64,000 nt of DNA from Xenophilus aerolatus (GTDB taxonomy: Bacteria > Pseudomonadota > Gammaproteobacteria > Burkholderiales > Burkholderiaceae_C): NCBI GenBank assembly GCA_029968055.1, contig JASCNX010000006.1, positions 227,740 through 291,739 on the forward strand, given 5' to 3'. The notes beneath the pieces were generated by a model that was not told the origin of the DNA, did no database searches, and saw nothing but the letters and a program-made list of their open reading frames with translations. Both the position numbers and the translations under genes were made by a program. This document shows, piece after piece, positions 42,928 through 53,322 of the stretch. How positions within the stretch are numbered: position 1 is the stretch's first letter; every line of letters starts with the position of its first letter.

Positions 42928-43096
42928 GGCGGGGTCTCCTTGTTGGATGTCGGACAGCGGGCGGCCATCCTAGCCGTGGGCCCGGGGTGCCGCAGGCACG
43001 CAGGAGACATGCCGATGGATCGCAACCGGCCGATCTGCAGCGCCCGCCGTGCGGGCGCGAGCAGCGGTCGATTCAGTTGCCGTCGCCGGTGCGGGA

Positions 43097-44488
<1,392 letters not shown>

Positions 44489-44648
44489 TCAACCGGCGTG
44501 ATGGCCCGAGCCCGCACGGCGCCCGTACCGCGTCCACCGTAGGCCGCCGCCTGCACTCCGTCGCGCCTCAGTCCGCACATTCGGCGCATGGCGGGACAGA
44601 TCATTGGCGCTCACCGATCCAGACGATCCAGATGCTTGGGAGCCCGCG

Positions 44649-44846
44649 ATGCACTCGATGGAAAAATATTTGGCGCTCGACCCGTTCGCCTTGCGCAGGG
44701 GCGAACACTCCGACGTCAACGTGAACGACCCGTACGAGGTGCGCCACGTCGCGCAGGAGTGGGGCGTGGACGAAGTGCTGCTGACGCGCGCGGCGGAGAG
44801 CGCCGGGCTGACCACCCGGGCCATGCAGGCCCACCTGTCGCGCTGA
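44649..44846 (+). CDS. DUF3606 domain-containing small protein
   Basis: A 65-residue protein beginning MHSMEKYLALDPFALRRGEH. The core VNVNDPYEVRHVAQEWGVDE followed by LLTRAAESAG and AMQAHL matches the DUF3606 pattern, a short helical protein of unknown function. The open frame continues to a TTG at 44604, but the ATG at 44649 gives the usual family length. It is 116 bp upstream of the ABC exporter and not clearly in its operon. Confidence 0.72.
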   Translation: MHSMEKYLALDPFALRRGEHSDVNVNDPYEVRHVAQEWGVDEVLLTRAAESAGLTTRAMQAHLSR

Positions 44847-44962
44847 GTGTCGATACGTCGCGCAACGTGCGGCCCCCGGGTGCGCCGGCCTGAAAGGCGC
44901 CCGTGCCCGTCAGCGCTCGAGCGCGCGGGCCTTTCCTGTCCTTTTACCGTTTCGGACGCCTG

Positions 44963-46750
44963 ATGTCCGCCATCGCGCCACCCCATCCTGGAGCGAGCGC
45001 TCCGGCCGCCCCGCCACCCGACCCGAGGCGGCATGCGCGCCGGCCGCCGACGCTGTCGATGGCCGCCTGGAAGCAGTTCATGGAGGTCGCCCGGCCCTAC
45101 TGGGTGGGCGAACAGCGGCGGGGCGCGTGGGCCTTGCTGGGCATCCTGATCGTGGTGATGCTGTGCGAGACGCAACTCGCGGTGATGCTGATCTCCCGCG
45201 CGGGCGACATGACCTCGGCGCTCGCGGCACGCGATGCGGACCGCTTCTGGACCGCCGTGCGCTGGAGCCTGGTGGTGCTGGCCTTCGCGGCGCCCATGTA
45301 CGCAGGCTACTACTACCTGCGCGATTACCTGGGCAATCACTGGCGCCGGTGGCTCACGCACCACTTCCTCGACGGCTACCTGCACCGCAGGCGCTACTAC
45401 GAGCTGGGCTCGCGCGAGGACCTGGACAACCCGGACCAGCGCATCAGCGAGGACATCAACACCTTCACCGGCCGCTCGATCAACTACGCGCTCATCTTCC
45501 TGGGCTCGCTGATGCAGTTGGTCGCCTTCAGCGCGGTCCTGTGGTCGATTTCGAAGACGCTGGTGATCTTCCTGGCCGTCTATGCGGCCTTCGGCACCTT
45601 CGTCGCGCTGTACGTGTTCGGCGCCCCCTTGATCCGCCTCAACTTCTGGCAGTTGCGGCGCGAGGCGGATTTCCGCTTCGGCCTGATGCGTTTTCGCGAG
45701 AACGCCGAATCGATCGCGTTCTACCGCGGAGAGGCCCAGGAACGGGCCGAACTGAACACGCGCTTCCAGGCGGCGTTCGCCAACTACGGCCGCCTGATCC
45801 GCAAGCAGCGAACGCTCAACCTCTTCCAGCGTGCCTTCAGCCAGCTCACGCTGGTGGTGCCCAGCATCATCCTCGCCAACGAGGTGCTGTCGGGCCGGAT
45901 GGAGGTGGGCCGGGCGGTGCAGGCGGGCGGCGCCTTCGCCGCCGTGCTGGGCGCCGTGGGCCTGATCGTGGACAACTTCGAGGGCTTGAGCCGCTTCGTG
46001 GCCGGCATCGATCGCCTGCACGCCCTGGCCCGCGCGGTGGTTCCGGTCGAGCCCGCGTGCGAGACAGGGCCCGGCATGGCGGGAAGGATACGCAGCGAAT
46101 GCGGCGACGACGAGCTCTGCGTGGAGAACGTGACGCTGTACGTCCCGCGTTCCGAGCGCCTGCTGATCCGTGACCTGTCGTTGCGCCTTCGGCCTGGGGA
46201 TGGGCTCATGATTGCCGGGCCCAGCGGTTGCGGCAAGAGTTCCCTGCTGCGTGCCCTGGCCGGCCTGTGGCACAGCGGAAGCGGCATGGTGCGCACGCTG
46301 GCGCCGGAGCAGGTGTGCTTCCTGCCGCAGCGGCCCTACATGCAGCTGGGCACGCTTCGCCACCAGATCCTCTATCCGGCCGATGGCAGCGCGCACACCG
46401 ATGAAGAGCTGCTGGAACTGCTGGACGCCGCGCACCTCGGGGGGCTGGCCGAGCGCGTCGGCGGACTCGACGCGGTGCGGGACTGGGAGAAGCTCCTATC
46501 CATGGGCGAGCAGCAGCGCATGGCTTTCGCGCGCGTGTTCTCGCGCCGGCCCCGCGCCGTCATCCTCGACGAAGCCACCAGTGCGCTGGACGCCGCCACC
46601 GAGGCCGCGCTTTACCAAAGGCTGCGCGACACCGGCGCGACCCTGGTCAGCATCGCGCACCGGCAGGCCGTGCTGCGCTACCACACGCAGGTGCTGGAGC
46701 TGCGCGGCGGCGGCGACTGGCGCCTGGTCCCGGCGCGCGAGTTCTCCTGA
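44963..46750 (+). CDS. SbmA/BacA-like ABC transporter, fused membrane and ATPase domains (YddA family)
   Basis: A 595-residue half-transporter that probably acts as a homodimer. About six N-terminal helices (WALLGILIVVMLCETQLAVM; FWTAVRWSLVVLAFAAPMYAG; INYALIFLGSLMQLVAFSAV) belong to the SbmA/BacA membrane domain. The ATPase has GPSGCGKSSLLRAL (Walker A), LSMGEQQRMAFAR (signature) and AVILDEATSALD (Walker B), then the SIAHR switch histidine. ATG 44963 is preferred to an earlier start at 44903. Such proteins move vitamin B12, long-chain fatty acids or peptides; which one cannot be said here. Confidence 0.88.
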   Translation: MSAIAPPHPGASAPAAPPPDPRRHARRPPTLSMAAWKQFMEVARPYWVGEQRRGAWALLGILIVVMLCETQLAVMLISRAGDMTSALAARDADRFWTAVRWSLVVLAFAAPMYAGYYYLRDYLGNHWRRWLTHHFLDGYLHRRRYYELGSREDLDNPDQRISEDINTFTGRSINYALIFLGSLMQLVAFSAVLWSISKTLVIFLAVYAAFGTFVALYVFGAPLIRLNFWQLRREADFRFGLMRFRENAESIAFYRGEAQERAELNTRFQAAFANYGRLIRKQRTLNLFQRAFSQLTLVVPSIILANEVLSGRMEVGRAVQAGGAFAAVLGAVGLIVDNFEGLSRFVAGIDRLHALARAVVPVEPACETGPGMAGRIRSECGDDELCVENVTLYVPRSERLLIRDLSLRLRPGDGLMIAGPSGCGKSSLLRALAGLWHSGSGMVRTLAPEQVCFLPQRPYMQLGTLRHQILYPADGSAHTDEELLELLDAAHLGGLAERVGGLDAVRDWEKLLSMGEQQRMAFARVFSRRPRAVILDEATSALDAATEAALYQRLRDTGATLVSIAHRQAVLRYHTQVLELRGGGDWRLVPAREFS

Positions 46751-46865
46751 GGGCCGGCCCCCGGCGCACGGCTGCCACGGGGGTTCGCGACGAAGGCGGC
46801 AGTCCACGGCCTCGAGCGGACCGACACTCGGCACTCCGTCTGCCGACGAACCACTGCCCATCCGG

Positions 46866-47723
46866 ATGAAACCCGTGCTCGACGTCGACCTGCTGCGCAC
46901 CTTCGTCGCGATTGCCGAAACCCGCACGCTGGGCCGCGCGGCCGCGCGCATCGGCCGCACGCAGGCCGCGGTGAGCATGCAGGTCAAGAAGCTCGAAGAC
47001 ATGCTCGCCCAGCCGCTGCTCCACCGCACCGGCCGCGGCGTGACGCTCACGCTGCATGGCGAGCGCCTGCTGGGCCACGCGCGCACGCTGCTGCGCCAGC
47101 ACGATGCGGCGGTGGCCGACCTGTCGGGCACGGGGCTGGCCGGCACGCTGCGCTTCGGCTGCCCCGACGATTACGCGGCCGCCTTCCTGCCGGCGATCCT
47201 GCGCAGCTTCGCGGGCCAGCACCCCCACGTGCTGGTCGAGGTGGTGTGCGCGCCGACGCCGCGGCTGCTGACGCAACTGCAGCAGCATGGGCTGGACCTG
47301 GCGCTCGTCTCCACGTCCGACGCGGAGGACCCGGCGCCGCCGCTGCGCCGCGAGCCGCTGGTGTGGGTCGGCCACCGCCACGACGCGGCGGCGCTTCGCG
47401 AGCCGCTGCAGATCGCGCTGTCGGACCCCGACACGCTGGACCACCGGGCCGCCTGCGAACAGCTCGACGCGGCGCAGCGGCCCTACCGCGTTGCGTACGC
47501 GAGCGGCAGCATGTCGGGGCTGCTGGCGGTGGTGCGCTCGGGCCAGGCGATCGCGGTGCTCACGCAGTCGGCGGTGCCGGCCGACCTGCAGGTGCTGTCG
47601 GCCGGCGACGGCCTGCCGCCACTGCCCACCGTGGGGCTGCAGGTGCGCTTCGGCCTGCCCCGGCCGCCCGCGCTCGTCACCGCCTTTGCGGAGCACCTGC
47701 AGCGTCTGGTGCCCGAGCTCTGA
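46866..47723 (+). CDS. LysR-family transcriptional regulator
   Basis: A 285-residue regulator. The N-terminal helix-turn-helix is LLRTFVAIAETRTLGRAAARI, then RTQAAVSMQVKKLEDMLAQPL. The effector domain begins LAGTLRFGCPDDYAAAFLPAIL. It lies 115 bp after the ABC exporter, which is a plausible but unproven target. No divergent partner gene is present, unusual for this family. It converges with the histidine kinase gene. Confidence 0.88.
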   Translation: MKPVLDVDLLRTFVAIAETRTLGRAAARIGRTQAAVSMQVKKLEDMLAQPLLHRTGRGVTLTLHGERLLGHARTLLRQHDAAVADLSGTGLAGTLRFGCPDDYAAAFLPAILRSFAGQHPHVLVEVVCAPTPRLLTQLQQHGLDLALVSTSDAEDPAPPLRREPLVWVGHRHDAAALREPLQIALSDPDTLDHRAACEQLDAAQRPYRVAYASGSMSGLLAVVRSGQAIAVLTQSAVPADLQVLSAGDGLPPLPTVGLQVRFGLPRPPALVTAFAEHLQRLVPEL

Positions 47724-47726
47724 GCG

Positions 47727-47747
47727 AAAAAATCGGCGCGCGGCGCC
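47727..47747 (-). terminator. Rho-independent terminator of the two-component operon
   Basis: A GGCGC-GCG-GCGCC hairpin (47735-47747) lies 20 bp after the kinase stop. Reading on the minus strand it is followed by GATTTTTT. It also lies just after the converging LysR gene. Confidence 0.7.
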
Positions 47748-47766
47748 CTGCACGCCGCCCGGGCCA

Positions 47767-49125
47767 CTAGGAATTCAGGAGCGCCGTGACGGCCAGGCCC
47801 GGCTGGGCGTTGCGCAGCGTGAGCCGGCCGCCGTGCGCCTGCGCGACCAGCCGGCACAGGTACATGCCCAGGCCCACGCCGCCGGCACTGCGGGTGCGCG
47901 CGCTGTCGGGGCGGTAGAAGGGCTCCGCAAGGCGCAGGAGCTGCTCGTCGGGCACGCCGGGACCGAAGTCGCGCACCTCGATCTCGATACCGCCGCCGTC
48001 CGGGCCCCTGTCGGCGCTCGCGGGCCGCAGCGACACGGTCGGTGCCTGCACGCCGCCGGCACCGTGGCGCAGCGCGTTGTCGAGCAGGTTGCGCAGCAAG
48101 AGGCGCACGCGAGACCGGTCCAGCGCCGGCGTGGGCAGGCCGGGTGCCACGTCGAGCTGCACTGCCTGCGCCATCGGCACGCCCCGGGCGGCCAGTTCGT
48201 CCTGCACCTCGCGCACCAGCGCCGGCAGGTCGACCGGCTCGCGCTGCAGGGCCACGTGCGGGCTGGCCAGACGCTCGCTCTCGAGCAGGTCGCTGATGAG
48301 CTCGCGCATCTCGCCCAGGTCGCGCAGCAGCGCCTCGCGCTCGGCCGCGCCTTCGCCGCCCTCGGGCAGCAGCTCGGCGTTGAGCCGCGCCCGGGTGAGC
48401 GGCGAGCGCAACTCGTGGCTCATCGCCAGCAGCAGCGTGCGCTTGGCATCGAGCATGGCGCGGATGTCGTGGGCCATGGTGTTGATGCGCTGCGCCAGAT
48501 CGCCCAGGTCGTCGCAATGCCGGATGGGAATGGGCGTCTCGAACTCGCCGCGGCCGAAGCGCTCGGCCCCTTCGCGGATGTCGATCAGCGGGCGCAGCAG
48601 CCGGCTGATGCCGGCATACACACCCACCACCAGCAGCAGCAGTGCGGCCAGCGTGCCCCAGCCCGCCGCACGCGGCGCCTGCTCCCACACGCGCGGCGCC
48701 CAGCCGAAGACCACGCGGTGGCCGTCGGCGGTCTGGCGCACGTACCAGCGCTCGTCCTCGCCGGCCGGGCGCGCGTCGCGCAGCAGGCCGTGCTCGGGCT
48801 GGTGGGGATGCGAATCCCAGTTCACGCGCGGGCCGCTGATGCGCAGCGTGATCGGCAGCCGCGCGACCAGGGCCTGCGCCTTCGCCACGTCGGGCGGCGT
48901 GCCGAGCTCCGCCACGATGCGGTCCTCGTAGTCCATCAGCAGCGGCTGCGCGACCGCCCCCCATCCGTTGGAGAAGGAGCGCTTCATGCCGCCCAGGAAG
49001 ATGCCGGCCATCACCAGCGCCAGCACCAGGAACCACATCACCAGCCGCACGCGCAGCGAGCGGCGCCAGCGCGGGCGGTGGCGATGTCGCCACTTTCCTT
49101 CGCGCGGATGCTCGCGACTTCTCAC
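47767..49125 (-). CDS. Sensor histidine kinase (CpxA/EnvZ-type architecture)
   Basis: A 452-residue membrane kinase. Helix 1 is LVMWFLVLALVMAGIFLGGM (residues 28-47). A periplasmic domain of about 110 residues follows, then helix 2 GWGTLAALLLLVVGVYAGIS (155-174), a HAMP linker, the phosphoacceptor His237 in LLLAMSHELRSPLTRARL, and the ATPase domain ending with GGVGLGMYLCRLVAQAHGG. It overlaps the response regulator by ATGA. An outer-envelope stress signal is likely given the Spy/CpxP-like gene upstream. Confidence 0.92.
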   Translation of the reverse strand: MRSREHPREGKWRHRHRPRWRRSLRVRLVMWFLVLALVMAGIFLGGMKRSFSNGWGAVAQPLLMDYEDRIVAELGTPPDVAKAQALVARLPITLRISGPRVNWDSHPHQPEHGLLRDARPAGEDERWYVRQTADGHRVVFGWAPRVWEQAPRAAGWGTLAALLLLVVGVYAGISRLLRPLIDIREGAERFGRGEFETPIPIRHCDDLGDLAQRINTMAHDIRAMLDAKRTLLLAMSHELRSPLTRARLNAELLPEGGEGAAEREALLRDLGEMRELISDLLESERLASPHVALQREPVDLPALVREVQDELAARGVPMAQAVQLDVAPGLPTPALDRSRVRLLLRNLLDNALRHGAGGVQAPTVSLRPASADRGPDGGGIEIEVRDFGPGVPDEQLLRLAEPFYRPDSARTRSAGGVGLGMYLCRLVAQAHGGRLTLRNAQPGLAVTALLNS

Positions 49126-49829
49126 GCCGCTGCTGCGCCGGAGGTGCCGGGCGCCACGGCCAGCGTGTAGCCGGCGTTGCGCAGCGTCTTGATGCAGTCC
49201 AGCGGCTCGAGCTTGCGCCGCAGGCGGCTCACGACGATGTCGACCGCGCGCGTGTACAGGTCGGCCTCGTGGCCACGCAGGCGGTTGAGGATGTCGTCGC
49301 GGCTGAAGACCTTGCCAGGCTCGGCCGCCAGCAGCGCCAGCAGTTCGAACTCGGTGCCGGTGAGTTCGACGCGCTCGCCGGCACGGTGGACCTCACGGCG
49401 GTCGAGGTCGATGGACAGGCCGTCGAACACCAGGCGCTGCGCCGATGCCGCCGGCACGGCGGCGCGCACGCGCTGGCGGCGCAGGATGGTCTGCACGCGT
49501 GCCACCAGTTCGCGCGGCTCGAAAGGCTTGGGCAGGTAGTCGTCGGCGCCGAGTTCCAGGCCGACCACGCGGTCCATCACCTCGCCGCGCGCGGTGAGCA
49601 TGACGATGGGGATGTCGCTCTCGGCACGGATCTGCCGGCACAGCGCGAAACCGTCCATCTCGGGCAGCATGACGTCGAGGATGGCGGCGTCGTAATCGCC
49701 GGCCCTTAGTTTGGCGAGCCCCTCGCTCGGCCGCTGCGCGCTGTCGAGCGTGCAGTCGAAACGCGCGAAGTAGGTGGTGAGCGGCGGCGCGAGGTGCGCG
49801 TCGTCGTCGATCAGCAGGATGCGCGGCAT
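49122..49829 (-). CDS. OmpR/CpxR-type response regulator
   Basis: A 235-residue regulator. The receiver domain has IDDD at residues 7-10, the phosphorylated Asp52 in AILDVMLPEMDG and the conserved lysine in LPKPFEPRE. The C-terminal winged helix has ELTGTEFELLALLAAEPGKV and VDIVVSRLRRKLEP. The ATG at 49829 (MPRILLIDDDAH) is the family start; an upstream open frame is ignored. It forms an operon with the kinase and probably with the three genes upstream on the same strand. Confidence 0.93.
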   Translation of the reverse strand: MPRILLIDDDAHLAPPLTTYFARFDCTLDSAQRPSEGLAKLRAGDYDAAILDVMLPEMDGFALCRQIRAESDIPIVMLTARGEVMDRVVGLELGADDYLPKPFEPRELVARVQTILRRQRVRAAVPAASAQRLVFDGLSIDLDRREVHRAGERVELTGTEFELLALLAAEPGKVFSRDDILNRLRGHEADLYTRAVDIVVSRLRRKLEPLDCIKTLRNAGYTLAVAPGTSGAAAA

Positions 49830-49890
49830 GGCGGGATTGTGCCCATGCGAGAACAGGGCGGCGAGCATGAGGCCGGCAGGCATCCGTGCG

Positions 49891-50361
49891 TCACCACGCG
49901 TCGCGCGGCCCGAGCCGGCCCAGGTGGGTGAAGCCGAAGCCGCGTGTGTACTTCAGGCCGTAGCCCAGCAGGCGGTCGAAGCCGATGTGCGCGGCCCACA
50001 CGAGTGCGAAGGCCATCGCCACCGGCGCGCCCAAGGCCAGGCCCGCACCGCCCAGCAGCGCCGGGCCGACGAGGCTGTGCGTCGTGTTGTAGAGCACCGC
50101 GCCGACACGCGGACCGGCCAGGTAGCCGAAGAACGCGATGTCGGGCGCAAGGAAGAGCAGCGCGAAGCCGCCCCAGCCCGCACCGAGCTGCGCATAGCCC
50201 GCGACGGCGAGCACGAGCAGCGCCAGGCCTTCCAGGCGCAGCAGCGTGCGCACGCCGCCCTGCGCCGCGCCGTCGCCGGAGGCGCTGGCCGCGGCCCGGC
50301 GCCAGGTGCTGCGCGCGGGCCACGACGCGGTGGCCGCAGCAGCTGCGAGCGGCTCAGCCAT
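49891..50361 (-). CDS. DUF4260 family membrane protein
   Basis: A 156-residue protein with an alanine- and arginine-rich N-terminus of about 35 residues and then four short membrane helices. Family blocks are RLEGLALLVLAVAGYAQLG, FLAPDIAFFGYLAGPRVGA, YNTTHSLVGPALLG and the terminal AHIGFDRLLGYGLKYTRGFG. Function is unknown. Its start overlaps the end of the Spy-like gene by 8 bp, so it belongs to the same transcript. Confidence 0.83.
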   Translation of the reverse strand: MAEPLAAAAATASWPARSTWRRAAASASGDGAAQGGVRTLLRLEGLALLVLAVAGYAQLGAGWGGFALLFLAPDIAFFGYLAGPRVGAVLYNTTHSLVGPALLGGAGLALGAPVAMAFALVWAAHIGFDRLLGYGLKYTRGFGFTHLGRLGPRDAW

Positions 50362-50812
50362 GGCGCGACCAGCGGCGCCCGCCGCGGTCCATGAACTCGC
50401 GCACCTTCTGCTGCTGCGCGGGGTTCAGGTGATCGAAGAAGTCGGCCATGGCGGCGATGACCTCGGGGCTGCCGCTGCGCACGGCGGCGGTCTTTTCCTC
50501 GACCAGCTTCGTGGCCGCGGCCTGATCGAGCCGGTCGCCAGCGAAGAGCGCCTTGAACTGCGCGCGCGGATCGCCTGTGCCGCGCATGGCCTGGCGCTGC
50601 GCCTGCAGCTTCTGCGCCAGCACGTCGAGCTTCTGTTTCTGCGCGGCGTCGAGGTCGAGCTTGCTGCCCACGCGCTCGACCATCCTGGCGCGGAACTCGG
50701 TGCTGTCGGCCGCGCCCCAGCCGTGGCGGTGACCGGCACAGCCGGCGATGCTGCCGGCGACGAGGGCGCCGCCGAAGAGGCCGAAGAGGGCGCGTCGGAT
50801 CCAGGGTTTCAT
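50354..50812 (-). CDS. CpxP/Spy-like periplasmic lipoprotein
   Basis: A 152-residue protein. The signal has a lipobox at SIAGC (Cys25). The mature part is highly helical: two blocks related to the LTxxQ motif of Spy/CpxP are DLDAAQKQKLDVLAQKLQ and LNPAQQQKVREFMDR. Such proteins chaperone misfolded envelope proteins or sense metals and feed back on Cpx-type kinases. Its placement upstream of the response regulator and kinase fits that role. Start ATG at 50812. Confidence 0.83.
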   Translation of the reverse strand: MKPWIRRALFGLFGGALVAGSIAGCAGHRHGWGAADSTEFRARMVERVGSKLDLDAAQKQKLDVLAQKLQAQRQAMRGTGDPRAQFKALFAGDRLDQAAATKLVEEKTAAVRSGSPEVIAAMADFFDHLNPAQQQKVREFMDRGGRRWSRHG

Positions 50813-50859
50813 GATGCGTGTGTCCTTGAGTGATGAGGGAGCGGGAAGCGGGGAGCGCG

Positions 50860-51234
50860 TCACTGCGCTGCGTTGGTGTTGCGGGCCTGTGCCTCGGCGC
50901 GCACGTCGACCGGGTTGCGCATCGTCGAGACGACGCGGCTGTTCACGCGCGAGCCCGAGCTGACGTTCTGGTCGGGCGCGGCGGCGGTGCGCACGGCCTC
51001 GGCCTGGACGCCGGCACGGGCCTGCGAGACGGCGACCGTCTCGGCGCCGCGCGAACCGCGCACCACGTTCTGGTCGCGTGCGGCGGCGGTGCGGACGGCC
51101 TCGGCCTGCACCGCGCTGCGGCCCAGGGCGCCGGCGGGGGCATGTACGCCGTCGTAGCTTTCGGCCTGTGCGGCGGTGGTGCCCAGCAGAGCCAGGGCGG
51201 AAACGGCGAGGAAGGTGGCGCGGATGCTGTTCAT
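50860..51234 (-). CDS. Secreted hypothetical protein with internal duplication
   Basis: A 124-residue protein with a signal peptide (MNSIRATFLAVSALALLGTT, cleavage near AQAES). The mature region contains a duplicated unit, VQAEAVRTAAARDQNVVRGSR and VQAEAVRTAAAPDQNVSSGSR, about 36 residues apart and nearly identical, so it arose by tandem duplication. No known domain is recognised. It is 47 bp upstream of the Spy-like gene and could be the first gene of the envelope-stress operon. Confidence 0.72.
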   Translation of the reverse strand: MNSIRATFLAVSALALLGTTAAQAESYDGVHAPAGALGRSAVQAEAVRTAAARDQNVVRGSRGAETVAVSQARAGVQAEAVRTAAAPDQNVSSGSRVNSRVVSTMRNPVDVRAEAQARNTNAAQ

Positions 51235-51431
51235 GTCGAGGCCTTTCGGGTGAAAGTGATGAAGGAGCCTCGATGGTGCGCACGCGGGCGGGCGCCGTCT
51301 TTTCAATGCGGTCGCGCTATGTTTCGTTTGATTTCAGCGCCGTGGAATGGATCGCTGTTCGCGCAGGCGGGGGCGCTCGGGTCCTGTCCTGTGCGCAGCC
51401 TGGGCATCGCCGCAGGGGCGCGCCCGCAGGC

Positions 51432-53216
51432 TCAACCGGCAATCATGCCGGCCGGGTCGTCGGACTCCAGCACGCGCTGCGCCCAGGGCGCGAGCTTGGT
51501 CGTGTCGGCGCGCAGGACCTCCTGCTTGACGGCCAGGATCTGCGAGGGATGCATGGAGAAGCTGCGCAGGCCCAGGCCCAGCAGCAGCCGCGTGAAGTGC
51601 ACGTCGCCAGCCATCTCGCCGCACACGCTCACGCCCTTGCCCTGGCGGCGGCACTCGGCAATGGTGTCGGCCACCAGGCGCAGCACCGCCGGGTGCGCCG
51701 GGTCGTACAGGTGGGCCACGGCTTCGTCGGCGCGGTCGATGGCCAGCGTGTACTGGATCAGGTCGTTGGTGCCGATGGAGAGGAAGTCGAAGTGCCGCAG
51801 GAAGAGCTTCAGCGTGAGCGCCGCGGCAGGCACCTCGATCATGGCGCCGAGCTTGACGGCGCCGTGCGCCTGGCCACGCATGTCGAGCTCGGCGCGCGCC
51901 TGCTCGATGAGCGCCAGCGTCTGGCGGATCTCCGATGCGTGCGCGAGCATCGGGATCAGCAGGTGCACGGCGCCGTGCGCCGCGGCGCGCAGGATGGCGC
52001 GCAACTGGGTGAGGAACATCGCCGGCTCGGCCAGGCTCCAGCGGATGGCGCGCAGGCCGAGCGCGGGGTTGAGGTACTCCTGCTTGGTGCTCTTGGCGTC
52101 CAGCGGCTTGTCGGCACCGATGTCGATGGTGCGGATGGTGACCGGCATGCCCTGCATGCCGTCGATGGCGCGGCGGTAGGCCTCGTACTGCTCCTCCTCG
52201 TCGGGCAGCTTCTCGCCACGCTCGGTGCGGCCCATGAAGAGGAACTCGCTGCGGAACAGCCCCACGCCCACCGCACCGGCCTTCACGGCGCCGGCCGTGT
52301 CGTCGGGCAGCTCGATGTTGGCGAGCAGCTCGACACGCTGGTTGTCGAGCGTGACGGCCGGCTTGTGGCGCAGGCGCCAGAGGCGCTCGCGCTCGAGCTC
52401 GCCCTGGCGCTGCTTGAAGCCGTATTCGGCCAGGATGATGGGCGAGGGGTCGACGATGACCACGCCGGCGTCGCCATCGATGATGACCCAGTCGTCCTGC
52501 CGCACGAGCTGGCTGGCACCGCGCGCGCCGACCACGGCCGGGATGTCCATGCTGCGCGCCACGATGGCGGTGTGCGAGGTCCGCCCGCCGACGTCGGTGA
52601 CGAAGCCGGCGAACACGCTCTTCTTGAACTGCAGCATGTCGGCCGGCGCGAGGTCGTGCGCGATCAGCACGAGCGGCACGTCGAAGCCGTCGTCGGCGCC
52701 GTCGTCACCCTCCTCGCCGGTGCGTGCCCTGCGCTTGGGCGGCGGCGGCGCGAGCACCGCGGCCGTGCCCTTCATCTGGTGCAGCAATCGCTCGACGACC
52801 TGCTCCAGGTCGGCCTTGCGCTCGCGCAGGTACTCGTCCTCCATCTCGTCGAACTGGCGCGCGACGATCTCCAGCTGGGTGGTCAGCGCCCATTCGGCGT
52901 TGTAGAGGCGCTCGGTGATCCAGTGCTTCACCCCATCGGTCAGGGCTTCGTCCTGCAGCAGCATCTGGTGCACCTCGAGCAGGGCCGACAGCTCGTGCGG
53001 CGCCTCCTGCGGGGTCATCTGCGCCACGTTGGCCTGCAGGCGCTGCAGCTCCTCGGCCACCGCGTTGCGCGCCGTGCGCACGCGGCCGATCTCGGCCTCG
53101 ACCTCGTGCGGCTGCACGAAGTAGTGCGCCACGTCGACCCGGCTGGACACGACCAGCACCGCACGCCCGATCGCGATGCCGCGGGCGACGGGGAGGCCGT
53201 GGAGCGCGAAGGTCAT
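51432..53216 (-). CDS. ptsI: Phosphoenolpyruvate-protein phosphotransferase (enzyme I)
   Basis: The 594-residue EI that passes phosphate from PEP to HPr. The N-terminal domain starts MTFALHGLPVARGIAIGRAVLV, and the active histidine is in VGGRTSHTAIVARSM (about residue 214). The PEP-binding domain includes FRSEFLFMGRT and SIGTNDLIQYTLAIDR, with the CGEMAG motif near the end. A charged insert of about 25 residues (PPPPKRRARTGEEGDDGADD) just before the active-site domain makes it slightly longer than E. coli EI. ATG 53216 is used; the open frame runs back into a repeat. It follows EIIA and HPr. Confidence 0.95.
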   Translation of the reverse strand: MTFALHGLPVARGIAIGRAVLVVSSRVDVAHYFVQPHEVEAEIGRVRTARNAVAEELQRLQANVAQMTPQEAPHELSALLEVHQMLLQDEALTDGVKHWITERLYNAEWALTTQLEIVARQFDEMEDEYLRERKADLEQVVERLLHQMKGTAAVLAPPPPKRRARTGEEGDDGADDGFDVPLVLIAHDLAPADMLQFKKSVFAGFVTDVGGRTSHTAIVARSMDIPAVVGARGASQLVRQDDWVIIDGDAGVVIVDPSPIILAEYGFKQRQGELERERLWRLRHKPAVTLDNQRVELLANIELPDDTAGAVKAGAVGVGLFRSEFLFMGRTERGEKLPDEEEQYEAYRRAIDGMQGMPVTIRTIDIGADKPLDAKSTKQEYLNPALGLRAIRWSLAEPAMFLTQLRAILRAAAHGAVHLLIPMLAHASEIRQTLALIEQARAELDMRGQAHGAVKLGAMIEVPAAALTLKLFLRHFDFLSIGTNDLIQYTLAIDRADEAVAHLYDPAHPAVLRLVADTIAECRRQGKGVSVCGEMAGDVHFTRLLLGLGLRSFSMHPSQILAVKQEVLRADTTKLAPWAQRVLESDDPAGMIAG

Positions 53217-53245
53217 GGAATGGCGACGTCGTGAATGCGGACGCG

Positions 53246-53321
53246 CGCCGGGCCGCCCCAAGCGCGGCCAGCCCCCTCGGAGGGCAGCGGACCTCGCACA
53301 GCGGGGAAGCGTGGGGGCGAC
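53246..53321 (-). repeat. Copy of the CTTGGGGCGGCCCGGCG repeat family between ptsH and ptsI
   Basis: On the minus strand the element starts GTCGCCCCCACGCTTCC next to the ptsH stop. It contains the CTGCCCTCCGAGGGGGC hairpin core and ends with CTTGGGGCGGCCCGGCG (53262-53246), 30 bp before the ptsI start. It has the same orientation as the operon. A structured element here could influence the HPr:EI ratio. Confidence 0.82.
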
Positions 53322-53322
53322 A

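Noticed and set aside
46866..47723. LysR gene as the missing dgdR
   Set aside because: It is over 2 kb from dgdA with two unrelated genes between, and nothing in its sequence ties it to dgdA.
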